Positions 26,879 through 34,543 of a DNA stretch of 37,636 nucleotides are shown in pieces; within the stretch, counting starts at the first letter, position 1; every line of letters begins with the position of its first letter. Source of the DNA: CAILLO01 sp964579735 (GTDB taxonomy: Bacteria; Bacillota; Clostridia; Saccharofermentanales; UBA5734); NCBI GenBank assembly GCA_964579735.1, contig CAZOHH010000014.1, positions 1 to 37,636 on the forward strand, in the 5' to 3' direction. Below the pieces are notes generated by a model that was not told where the DNA came from, searched no databases, and was given only the letters and a program-made list of their open reading frames with translations. Both the position numbers and the translations under genes were made by a program.

Positions 26879-28221
26879 ACTCCGTGGACCTCGCTACCTG
26901 GGTCGCCCTCGGACTCTCCTCCCTGACCTTCGCGGGGGTCCTCTTCCTCCTGTTCCGGAAAGCGCCACGCGACCCCCGGCTTCGTGAACTCCAGGAGAAG
27001 CTGGCGCGCGTCGAAACCCTTGTCGAGCGGTTGGACCCGCTGCTGCGGCAGGAACTCTCGACCGTCCGCGGGGAGCAGTCCAGACAGTTGACGCAGATGG
27101 GCGAAGCCCAGATGAACCAGTTGACCCGGATCATGCAGACCAACAACGAATCGCTGCTCAACCTGACCAAGGCCATCGAGAAGCAATTGGTCGACATGCG
27201 GGAAGCCCTGACAAAGTGGCTGCAGCTCATGCAGGCCGACAATGCCGAGAAGTTGGAGAAAATGAGGGCCACGGTCGACGAGAAGTTGAGCAAGACGCTC
27301 AACGAGCGCCTCGGCGAGTCCTTCAAGCTGGTGAGCGAACGCCTCGAGCAGGTCCAGAAGGGTCTCGGCGAGATGCAGTCGCTCGCGGTCGGCGTGGGGG
27401 ACCTGAAGAAGGTGCTGACCAACGTGAAGACGCGCGGCACCATGGGCGAATACCAGCTCGGCGCCATCCTCGAGCAGATCCTGTCTCCAGAGCAGTATGC
27501 CGCGAATGTCCGTACGAACCCCAACAGCGCAGACGTCGTCGAGTACGCGATCCGCCTGCCGGGCAAGGACGCGGATGGGGGAAACGTCTTCCTGCCGGTC
27601 GATTCGAAATTCCCGGTCGAAGCCTATTACCTTCTGAATGCGGCGTACGATTCCGCAAGCCCCGACGACATCGAGTCGGCTCGCAGAGCGCTCGACCTCG
27701 CCTTCCGCAAGTCCGCGAAGGATATCCACGACAAATACATCCACCCCCCCGACACGACCGACTTCGGCATCCTGTTCGTACCTGTGGAGGGACTCTACGC
27801 GGAAATGGTGCGTCGACCGCAGCTCCTCGAGACCCTGCAGAACGACTACAAGATCGTGGTGACGGGGCCGACGACCTTCGCCGCGCTATTGAACAGCCTG
27901 CGGATGGGATTCCAGACGTTGGCCATTGAAAAGCGGTCGAGTGATGTCTGGAAACTCCTCTCTGCCGTGAAGACGGAATTCGTCAAGTTCGGCGGTGTTC
28001 TCGAGAGCGCGCAGAAAAAACTCAATTCGGCTGGGGATGACCTCGAGCGGCTCGTCGGAACGCGCAGCCGGAAAATCCTGCGCCACCTCGGTCAGGTCGG
28101 GCAGCTGAAGCCGGAGGACGCCAGCGAAACCCTTGAACTTTCCACGACCGTCGAGGAGGAGGACGAGGAACCCCTTCCAGCAGACGTCTTCCAGCCCATG
28201 ACAAAGGAGAGTACGGAATGA
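26875..28221 (+). CDS. rmuC: RmuC family protein
   Basis: The 448-residue protein has an N-terminal membrane helix, a long coiled coil (about residues 35-180) and the conserved RmuC domain from about 185 to 400. Visible motifs are RGTMGEYQLGAILEQIL, FLPVDSKFPVEAYY, TTDFGILFVPVEGLYAEMV and GPTTFAALLNSLRMGFQ. RmuC proteins are thought to limit DNA rearrangement at inverted repeats and carry a nuclease-like fold; the exact activity is not settled. The start is TTG at 26875, overlapping the protease stop; GTG at 26884 is an alternative. No strong ribosome site is present, which fits translational coupling. Its stop overlaps the next ATG (ATGA at 28218). Confidence 0.93.
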   Translation: MNSVDLATWVALGLSSLTFAGVLFLLFRKAPRDPRLRELQEKLARVETLVERLDPLLRQELSTVRGEQSRQLTQMGEAQMNQLTRIMQTNNESLLNLTKAIEKQLVDMREALTKWLQLMQADNAEKLEKMRATVDEKLSKTLNERLGESFKLVSERLEQVQKGLGEMQSLAVGVGDLKKVLTNVKTRGTMGEYQLGAILEQILSPEQYAANVRTNPNSADVVEYAIRLPGKDADGGNVFLPVDSKFPVEAYYLLNAAYDSASPDDIESARRALDLAFRKSAKDIHDKYIHPPDTTDFGILFVPVEGLYAEMVRRPQLLETLQNDYKIVVTGPTTFAALLNSLRMGFQTLAIEKRSSDVWKLLSAVKTEFVKFGGVLESAQKKLNSAGDDLERLVGTRSRKILRHLGQVGQLKPEDASETLELSTTVEEEDEEPLPADVFQPMTKESTE

Positions 28222-29765
28222 AGAAATCGCTCAACAGCTTCTTGAAGGCCCGAAGCGTTGCCTTGAATGAGATTGGCGTGAACCGCGCCAAAAGGGTGAC
28301 CAATGTCGCGGCTTTCTGTGGCATAGCCCTGTTGGGGGTCGTCATCGTCCTCTATGCCGCATTGAACGCGTCCGCATTTCGATTCGCGATTCTGATCGAT
28401 GCCGTGGCGGTATTGGGACTGGTTGCCGTTCTCCTCTTGAATCGGAGCGGACACTTCCTTGCCGCGAGCATCCTGATGAACCTCAGCGTCTCCCTTCCGG
28501 TATTCCTCAACGAGAAGCTCTTCTTCGGCTACGAGTCCGGCTATCACAGCATCCTGATTCTTTGTGCCTTCCTCCCTGCGATTTCCGTCGCTACGCGACG
28601 ATGGTGGCTGCCGCTGTCGCTGGCCTTGCTGGATGCCATGTTCTTCGTCTTGAGCTTCAGATCGCCTCCCTTGTTCGACCTCACCGCTGAGATGCCTCGC
28701 GTCGCGCTTTCGGAGATGAATGACATCATCCATCTCCTGACCGTCCTGGGCGTCATCTCCGCCATCAACGTCTTCCAGATCGCATTGTCGCGCACCGAGT
28801 CCTCCCTGGCGGCAAAGGCCGTTGTCCTCAGTGAAACGCTCGAGGAGGTCAACCGACTGGCCAACCACGACGCCCTGACCGGACTCATGAACCGTCGCCA
28901 CGTCGAGTCGCGCATCCAGCTCGAGATCGATCGTTCGGAGCGGTATGGGCTCCGTCTCTCCATCATCATGTTCGACCTGGACCATTTCAAGTCCATCAAC
29001 GACACCTTCGGTCACGAAGAAGGAGACAAGGTACTGCAGCGTGCGGCTGCAATTGCGGCCCGCGTCGTGCGTTCTTCGGATCTCGTCGGGCGTTGGGGGG
29101 GCGAGGAGTTCATCGTCGTCCTGCCGCAGACCGACCTGGACGGTGCCTTGGCCACGGCTGAAAAGATCCGCCAATCGATGAGCGACGAAATCGAGCGGGA
29201 GCGGATGGTGACCGGCAGCTTCGGCGTCGCGGAATGGCTTCCCGAAGAGTCCTTCACCTCTTTCTACTGCCGTGTCGACGAGGCGATGTATGATGCGAAG
29301 AAAGGGGGCCGCAACCGTGTATCGGCCTCCATGGACGCGAAGCGCAGGCCACGTCCCATCGCCCACATCGACTGGAAGCATGACTGGGATTCGGGAGACC
29401 AGTTGATCGACCGCCAGCACAGAGGTCTACTGGACCTCGCCAACGAAATCATCTCCCTCTCCCTGTCGACATCACAGAGAGAGCCGGCTCTGGCCCTGCT
29501 GGCCAGGATCCTTCAGGAGATCCAGGAGCATTTCGACTACGAGGAATCCGTCCTCGAGCGCATCCGCTACAGCGGACTCGACGCGCATCGGACATCCCAC
29601 CGGTTGCTCGCGAAGCGTGTGATCGAACTCAAGGATGAGGTCATGCGCGGTGAAGCGCAGACCATCTCCATCTTCGTCTTCGTCCTCGAGGAGGTCGTCG
29701 TCGGGCATATCCAGCAGGAAGATACCGTCTATTTCGCCGAGCTGAAGAACAGTACGAAGAAGTAG
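28218..29765 (+). CDS. Membrane diguanylate cyclase with C-terminal haemerythrin domain
   Basis: The 515-residue protein has about six N-terminal membrane helices (residues 28-190), a GGDEF domain (about 205-370) and a haemerythrin domain (about 380-510). The GGDEF domain has LMNRRHVESRI, FDLDHFKSINDTFGH, GGEEF and the I-site RSSD five residues before it, so it should be an active, feedback-inhibited cyclase. The haemerythrin domain keeps all di-iron ligands: DRQH, HFDYE, HRTSH and HIQQED. It should couple oxygen or redox state to c-di-GMP synthesis. The domain pair closely matches the C-terminal part of the 1438-5133 protein and suggests a shared origin. It is the last gene of an overlapping operon and ends 16 bases from the convergent cohesin gene. 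Confidence 0.93.
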   Translation: MKKSLNSFLKARSVALNEIGVNRAKRVTNVAAFCGIALLGVVIVLYAALNASAFRFAILIDAVAVLGLVAVLLLNRSGHFLAASILMNLSVSLPVFLNEKLFFGYESGYHSILILCAFLPAISVATRRWWLPLSLALLDAMFFVLSFRSPPLFDLTAEMPRVALSEMNDIIHLLTVLGVISAINVFQIALSRTESSLAAKAVVLSETLEEVNRLANHDALTGLMNRRHVESRIQLEIDRSERYGLRLSIIMFDLDHFKSINDTFGHEEGDKVLQRAAAIAARVVRSSDLVGRWGGEEFIVVLPQTDLDGALATAEKIRQSMSDEIERERMVTGSFGVAEWLPEESFTSFYCRVDEAMYDAKKGGRNRVSASMDAKRRPRPIAHIDWKHDWDSGDQLIDRQHRGLLDLANEIISLSLSTSQREPALALLARILQEIQEHFDYEESVLERIRYSGLDAHRTSHRLLAKRVIELKDEVMRGEAQTISIFVFVLEEVVVGHIQQEDTVYFAELKNSTKK

Positions 29766-29781
29766 GGAAGAGGTCCTGCTG

Positions 29782-30543
29782 TCAGGCGCTTCTCCGGTTT
29801 CCTGACCGCGCGCCGAGCAGGAAGCCCGCTCCGCCGCAAGCGAGGGCGATGACCGCCGTCAACCAGATCGGAACGCTGGGGGTCGTGGCTCCGGGAGTCG
29901 GAGACGGCGTCGGGGTCGGCGCGGACGTCGTGGTGGCTTCAGGACTTGGGGACGGCGCATCGGTCGGCGCGTCCGTCGGTGCCGTCGTCGGAGTGGCGGT
30001 CGGTTCCGCAGTGGGTTCGAGGGTCGGAGTCGCCGCCGAAGTCGGACCTGCCGTGGGGGCGGCTGCGACAAGGACGGAACAGGAGGCGTCCGACGGGGTG
30101 AAGTCGTCCGTCCCATCGGTTGCCGTCAACTGAGTCGCTGTGACGGTTATCGTTGAGCCTGAAGCTACGCTGCTCTTCACGGTGAACGACAGCTTGAACA
30201 GCTGCATTTTTCCGTCGATGGGGGATTCGGCCGTGTCGTCGTATCCAAGGAAAGTCACTTTCCCAGCCGTCGCCCCGTCCGGCGTGCAGACCCAGTTCTT
30301 GAGCACGCCGCTGGAGCTCTTGTACGTGAGCTGGCTGGCGTCGTACCGGATCTCGCCCTGCACGGCGTCGATTCCCGTGCCGTTCACGTAGAAGGTCACG
30401 GTCAGCGTGCTGCCCGCACGGATCGAGGCAGGACCTGCAACGCTCGCCACCGGTGCCGCGGCAAAGACGTTCGCCGAGATCAGGAGTACGGGAAGACAGA
30501 GCAGAGCGGCAAGCACGGATCGTTTCGTAGCGGTTCCCTTCAT
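29782..30543 (-). CDS. Single-cohesin cell-surface anchor protein
   Basis: The 253-residue protein has a signal peptide (about residues 1-26, ending ANVFA-AAP), one cohesin-like beta-sandwich (about 28-157), a Pro/Thr/Ala-rich linker of about 65 residues, a membrane helix beginning IWLTAVIALACGGAGFLLGA, and a short basic tail. Cohesin features are VAGPASIRAGSTLTVTFYV at the first strand, EIRYDASQLTYKSS, GKMQLFKLSFTVK and a closing DASCSVLVAA strand. Cohesins bind dockerins extracellularly; the dockerin is on the protease encoded 35 bases upstream. The ATG at 30543 is chosen because AGGAGGA lies 7 bases upstream and a signal peptide follows; an in-frame ATG at 30582 lies in the previous stop region. 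No sortase motif is present. Confidence 0.8.
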   Translation of the reverse strand: MKGTATKRSVLAALLCLPVLLISANVFAAAPVASVAGPASIRAGSTLTVTFYVNGTGIDAVQGEIRYDASQLTYKSSSGVLKNWVCTPDGATAGKVTFLGYDDTAESPIDGKMQLFKLSFTVKSSVASGSTITVTATQLTATDGTDDFTPSDASCSVLVAAAPTAGPTSAATPTLEPTAEPTATPTTAPTDAPTDAPSPSPEATTTSAPTPTPSPTPGATTPSVPIWLTAVIALACGGAGFLLGARSGNRRSA

Positions 30544-30578
30544 GGTGCGTTCCTCCTCGTAGGTCATGGGAAGTGGAT

Positions 30579-33500
30579 TCAATAGGAGATCGGGACGATG
30601 AGCACCTTACCCATCAGGTGTGCCTTCAACTTGACGAAATCCGTCAGCGTGACCTTTCCGTCGCCGTTCACGTCGGCCGCCTTCCCGTAGGCTCCGGCCA
30701 GCATGCTCTTGGCCATCAGGTGGGCCTTCACCTGCACGAAGTCGGTGAGGGTGATCCTCCCGTCCCCATTGACGTCACCCGTGACCACGACCGTGAGGCA
30801 ATGCAGGACCGTGCTTCCGTCCATCAGCTTCAGGACCATTCCAGTACCGATCCGGGAGGTGCCCGGAACCGGTATGCCGCCGCTGGAGACTTCGACGGAT
30901 CCGCCCTGGTCCAGACCGGCCAGCAGGGTCTGAACCGTCGTGCCAGGATCGATGAGGGAAATGAACCCCGTCGAGGTGTTGCAGATGTATTCCGTGGAAG
31001 TGATTTCCGCCAAGGCGATCGTGAAGTGAACGGTGGTCGTGTTGCCATCCGCATTCGTGACGAGGAGCACGTGGTCGCCCGGACTCGAAACGCTCGAGTC
31101 GTTCGCGAAGACATCCCCATCCAGGGTAGCCTCCCCGGAATCGAAATGGATGGTCACGGACGTATGGTAGGTCGTGCCGTCGACGACACCCGTGACGAGA
31201 GGGTAGACCTTGGCGAGAGTGAATGTCACCGTCGTCACAGCCAGAAGAGAATCCGTCACGGTGACTGAGTAGACACCGTTCTCGATGAAGGGGTCCGCGA
31301 GGTCATGCGCGACGGGGATGCCATCGAGGGTCGTCGCGAGGGTGAACGGACCACTTCCGAATGCCAGAAGGAACAGATCGCTCAAGGCGGCACTACCGCT
31401 CGCGACCGGCCGGCCCTTGATGTCGCGCATCGCGGCCAGAGGACCCGCCCCGGCTGCGGGGAGCCTGTCGAGCAGAACCTGCCAGATTCTCGCGTCGACG
31501 CCGTTCTCGGCCGTGACCTGGACGTAGAAGGTGTTCATCCCGTCCGCGAGTCCCGGCGAGGCGGGGTTGACCGGCACGGTGCAGCCGGAATCGGCGAAGA
31601 TCGCCCAAGTCGCGTCCGGGCTGGCCTCGAACGCCAAGGAGGTCGTGCCGCTGGGCAGGGTCGCGGCGAAGACCCCAGGCTGAGACAGCAGAGTTGGATA
31701 AAGACCTCCATCGACGCCGATCAGCGCGCACTGGTCGGAGGGTCTGTGAACCGAGACGGTGTAGACGGTCTGGGACACTCCGTCTTCGGCGATGACCTGG
31801 ATCAGGACGTCCTTGGTCTCCCCCGGCGCCGGGTCGATGGAAGTGCTGTCGACGCGCGCCCCATCGATGAAGAACGTGGAGACCGCATCCGTCCGGGTGG
31901 GCGTCAAGGTGACCGGAGACTTGGAGGAGCCGAGTTCGAGCGCATAGGAGGTCGTCCCCGAAGCGAAGGAGGGGGAGAGGCTTCCAACGGAGACCGCGAG
32001 GGCGGACAGCGTCGCGACCGAGGAGAGTTTTCGGACGGCCAGGGTCTGCGAGAGGGCGGCGCCGCTCGTGAAGACGAAGAAGTCGTATCGGTTCCCCGCC
32101 GTCAGCGTGACATCACAGGTGCTCGAGAGATAACTCATGATCTCTCCCGACCCCTCGGTGTCGCAGAATTGGATCGTGGCATCGGCCTGGGTGGTCGAGA
32201 AACGGTACTGGCCTGACTGGGAGGGCGTGAACGTCGCTGCGGTGAGGTAATCACCTGAAAGCAGAGATTCGGTGTTGCTTGCGGAGGTCGTGATCGTGGC
32301 GAGTTCCTCGAAGATCAGGTGGTAGGCGGAGTCCGCGTGATGGTTGGTCGCGTCGAGGAGAATCGAACTCTGGCCGGCCGGGAGGTCGAACAGGAAGAAG
32401 CAGCCGCCGGTCGTGGAGTCGAAAGCGGACGAGTTGAGCGTGATGACATACGGGTCGTCGTTGTAGGCGGGGTCCAGGAGAAGGACCTTGTTCCCAGCGC
32501 TGGATGGAGTCGTGAAGAATTCCCGGGACAGCGTATTGTCGACGATTCCGTCCCCGTTGACGACTACGCCGCGCGATTCGAGCAGGGAGGGGGGGGTGAT
32601 GAGGAACTGGAGGGCCCTCTTGATGTGGTTAATGTAATCGGTAGGTGTGATGAAATAGTAGGCCAGATAGAAGCGATAGACGTGACCCTGGACCAGCGAA
32701 GCGGAGACATGGAACGGGTTCGGGTCGTCGCTTAAGGCGACGGAGATGCCGCCGTTCGACGTATCGAATATCTCTATGTCCGTATCGCCTGGGTCGCCTT
32801 CCTCCAATATGGAATCGAAGTTGTAGACGCCGGAAACCGTCGGCGTGAAGCTATAGGCGGTGTCGCTCTTTGCATAATAGTACGGAATGCCGCCGCTGAC
32901 GATCGAGTAGTTGTCGAGCTGGTTGCTGTAGGCGACGAAAGGCGTGAGGTCCTGCGAGACCGGCGGCGTCGGGATGACGGAACCCCCGGCGTCGACCCAG
33001 TCGAGTAGCGCATTCGCATCGATGTTGCCATAACCGTAATACGGGTCGTAACCGGCGGTGCCCTTGTCGACGCTGGTGGCCTGCAGGGCCGTGTAGAAGA
33101 GGTCGGCCGTGAGCGTGGGTTCCAGGGCGACCGCAAGGGCCGCGACGCCGGCGACATTGGGAGAGGCGAAGGAGGTTCCGCTGGCGAGCCCATATCCGCC
33201 CGTTCGATTCATCACTTCGATCAAGGTTCCCGGCGCGCTGACATCGACCAGATTGTTGTAGGTGGAGAAGGAGGAACGTGCTCCCGTGCTGTCGTGCGCG
33301 GCGACGGAGACGACGCCGGGGTAGGACGCAGGGTACTGGAGTGTCGAGTTGCTCGAATTTCCGGCGGCTGCGATCACGATGCAGCCCTTGTCCAGCGCAT
33401 ACTGGACCGCATTCTTCACGGCGGTGGAGTAGGACGGGGTGCCAAGGCTCAGGTTGACGACACTACAGCCGGAATCCGCCGCGAGATACAGTGCCTGGAT

Positions 33501-34367
33501 GATATCCGAGTCGAATGCAGCAGGATCGCCTGAATCCGGAACGGTCTGAAAGACCTGATAGGGGACGATGGTGACGTCGAAGCAGACTCCGGCGATGCCC
33601 TTGGAGTTGTTGGGCGTGGCGGCGATGACGCCGGAGGTCATGGTCCCATGGCCGAACGCGTCTCCGGTGACGGTCGTCTCCGCGACGCAGTCCCAGCCGT
33701 TGAGGATCTGCGTGCCCGCGAAGTCCTCATGGGAGCGGAAGATTCCGGTGTCGATGACGGCGACCTTGACGGAATTCGAACCCTGGCTCCAGGTCCATGC
33801 GTCGAAGAGCTTCATGTCGCCGAGGGCCCACTGCAGGGATGCCAGGGGGTCGTTCACGGAGACGGCCAGAGGGGTGGAACGAATCGGATCGCTCGTGATC
33901 CTCGGGAGGGACGGCGCCGGTATGGCCTTGAAGTCGGAGGAGGCGAGCTCCGACCGGCCTTCGGGCTCGAAGGAGAGGAGAAGCGTACCACAGGAAATTT
34001 GGAAAGCCTGCGGGTCAGCGGGGGTCACGCGGAAGGTCCTAGCGGAGCTCGGCCCGAGCATTCGATACGGCGTGCCCTCGAGTGCGGCGAAGACCGCGTT
34101 GGAGGAGGCGGAGGGGGAGAAGACGGCCAGGTAGGCCGGAGCCATATCGACGGCGGAAGCGGCGGAAGCGAGAGAGGACGAGGGTGCGGCTGGAGCGGCA
34201 CCCTCCGCCGAGGTTTGCACGGCGGAGACCTGGGCACGGTATGCGGCATCTGCCGCTGCGAACGGGTCCGGACCGAAGGAATCCGCGAGGAAGCCGACAG
34301 GCAAGGAGAATACCGTGAAGGCGACGAGAAGGAGTAGGGAGAGGCCGCGACGAAGGTGGTTGTCCAT
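30579..34367 (-). CDS. Secreted subtilisin-like S8 protease with C-terminal dockerin
   Basis: The 1262-residue protein has a signal peptide (about 1-29), a propeptide-like region to about 150 and an S8 domain with Asp206 (AVIDTGIF), His240 (GHGTMTSG) and Ser399 (SGTSFASPN). Beta-rich modules follow. Two are cadherin-like (about 785-885 and 895-975), the first containing LSPSFASGTTSYALEL. A module near 1120-1195 contains GTGMVLKLMDGS, as often found before dockerins. The dockerin (about 1196-1258) has two calcium loops, DVNGDGRITLTDF and DVNGDGKVTLTDF, each followed by a VxxKAHLM helix. Positions 10-11 of both loops are Leu-Thr. It should be exported and docked by the cohesin protein encoded next in the operon. 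The start at 34367 has GAGGTG upstream. Confidence 0.9.
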   Translation of the reverse strand: MDNHLRRGLSLLLLVAFTVFSLPVGFLADSFGPDPFAAADAAYRAQVSAVQTSAEGAAPAAPSSSLASAASAVDMAPAYLAVFSPSASSNAVFAALEGTPYRMLGPSSARTFRVTPADPQAFQISCGTLLLSFEPEGRSELASSDFKAIPAPSLPRITSDPIRSTPLAVSVNDPLASLQWALGDMKLFDAWTWSQGSNSVKVAVIDTGIFRSHEDFAGTQILNGWDCVAETTVTGDAFGHGTMTSGVIAATPNNSKGIAGVCFDVTIVPYQVFQTVPDSGDPAAFDSDIIQALYLAADSGCSVVNLSLGTPSYSTAVKNAVQYALDKGCIVIAAAGNSSNSTLQYPASYPGVVSVAAHDSTGARSSFSTYNNLVDVSAPGTLIEVMNRTGGYGLASGTSFASPNVAGVAALAVALEPTLTADLFYTALQATSVDKGTAGYDPYYGYGNIDANALLDWVDAGGSVIPTPPVSQDLTPFVAYSNQLDNYSIVSGGIPYYYAKSDTAYSFTPTVSGVYNFDSILEEGDPGDTDIEIFDTSNGGISVALSDDPNPFHVSASLVQGHVYRFYLAYYFITPTDYINHIKRALQFLITPPSLLESRGVVVNGDGIVDNTLSREFFTTPSSAGNKVLLLDPAYNDDPYVITLNSSAFDSTTGGCFFLFDLPAGQSSILLDATNHHADSAYHLIFEELATITTSASNTESLLSGDYLTAATFTPSQSGQYRFSTTQADATIQFCDTEGSGEIMSYLSSTCDVTLTAGNRYDFFVFTSGAALSQTLAVRKLSSVATLSALAVSVGSLSPSFASGTTSYALELGSSKSPVTLTPTRTDAVSTFFIDGARVDSTSIDPAPGETKDVLIQVIAEDGVSQTVYTVSVHRPSDQCALIGVDGGLYPTLLSQPGVFAATLPSGTTSLAFEASPDATWAIFADSGCTVPVNPASPGLADGMNTFYVQVTAENGVDARIWQVLLDRLPAAGAGPLAAMRDIKGRPVASGSAALSDLFLLAFGSGPFTLATTLDGIPVAHDLADPFIENGVYSVTVTDSLLAVTTVTFTLAKVYPLVTGVVDGTTYHTSVTIHFDSGEATLDGDVFANDSSVSSPGDHVLLVTNADGNTTTVHFTIALAEITSTEYICNTSTGFISLIDPGTTVQTLLAGLDQGGSVEVSSGGIPVPGTSRIGTGMVLKLMDGSTVLHCLTVVVTGDVNGDGRITLTDFVQVKAHLMAKSMLAGAYGKAADVNGDGKVTLTDFVKLKAHLMGKVLIVPISY

Positions 34368-34386
34368 TCATACACCTCGAAAAGGA

Positions 34387-34406
34387 CGTGGGTCCCTTTT
34401 CCCACG
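34387..34406 (-). promoter_or_regulatory. Palindrome at the transcription start of the protease-cohesin operon
   Basis: CGTGGG (34387-34392) and CCCACG (34401-34406) form a perfect inverted repeat with an 8-base spacer. It directly follows the minus-strand -10 element and covers the expected start of transcription near 34400. It could be a repressor operator or a 5' leader hairpin. Confidence 0.4.
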
Positions 34407-34412
34407 ATTATA
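34407..34412 (-). promoter_or_regulatory. -10 element of the protease-cohesin operon
   Basis: On the minus strand the sequence reads TATAAT within CGATATAATCG (34415-34405). Transcription would start near 34400, about 33 bases before the protease ATG at 34367. No good -35 hexamer lies 17 bases upstream. The same 11-base sequence occurs on the + strand at 34480-34490. Confidence 0.5.
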
Positions 34413-34482
34413 TCGCTTTCGACAAGACCCCGCAGACGAGCATTTTGTCCCGATATGGGAGCCTGTTGTCGCGTTTACACGA

Positions 34483-34488
34483 TATAAT
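34483..34488 (+). promoter_or_regulatory. -10 element of the divergent membrane protein gene
   Basis: TATAAT within CGATATAATCG (34480-34490) is the exact inverted copy of the minus-strand element at 34405-34415. Transcription would start near 34495, about 49 bases before the ATG at 34544. A TTGTCG at 34466-34471 is too close (11 bases) to be a standard -35. Confidence 0.5.
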
Positions 34489-34543
34489 CGATTCAAAGGG
34501 AAATGAGCTCGATGCGGATGACCGCGACGGGAGGGGGAGATCG

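Noticed and set aside
29781..29806. Short inverted repeat GTCAGG...CCTGAC between the convergent genes as a terminator
   Set aside because: It has only six pairs, a 14-base loop and no T run, and most of it lies inside the cohesin coding region.
29849..30133. Plus-strand Val/Gly-rich open frame or tandem repeat
   Set aside because: It is the complement of the Pro/Thr linker codons of the cohesin protein. The repetition is explained by that linker, and there is no CRISPR-like repeat and spacer pattern.
29782..34367. Part of a classical cellulosome
   Set aside because: There is only one cohesin domain, no carbohydrate-binding module, no scaffoldin and no glycoside hydrolase in the window. The dockerin is on a protease.
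34388..34543. 52-residue N-terminal extension of the membrane protein
   Set aside because: It begins upstream of the proposed promoter and has no ribosome site or hydrophobic start. ATG 34544 has GGGAGG and leads straight into a membrane helix.
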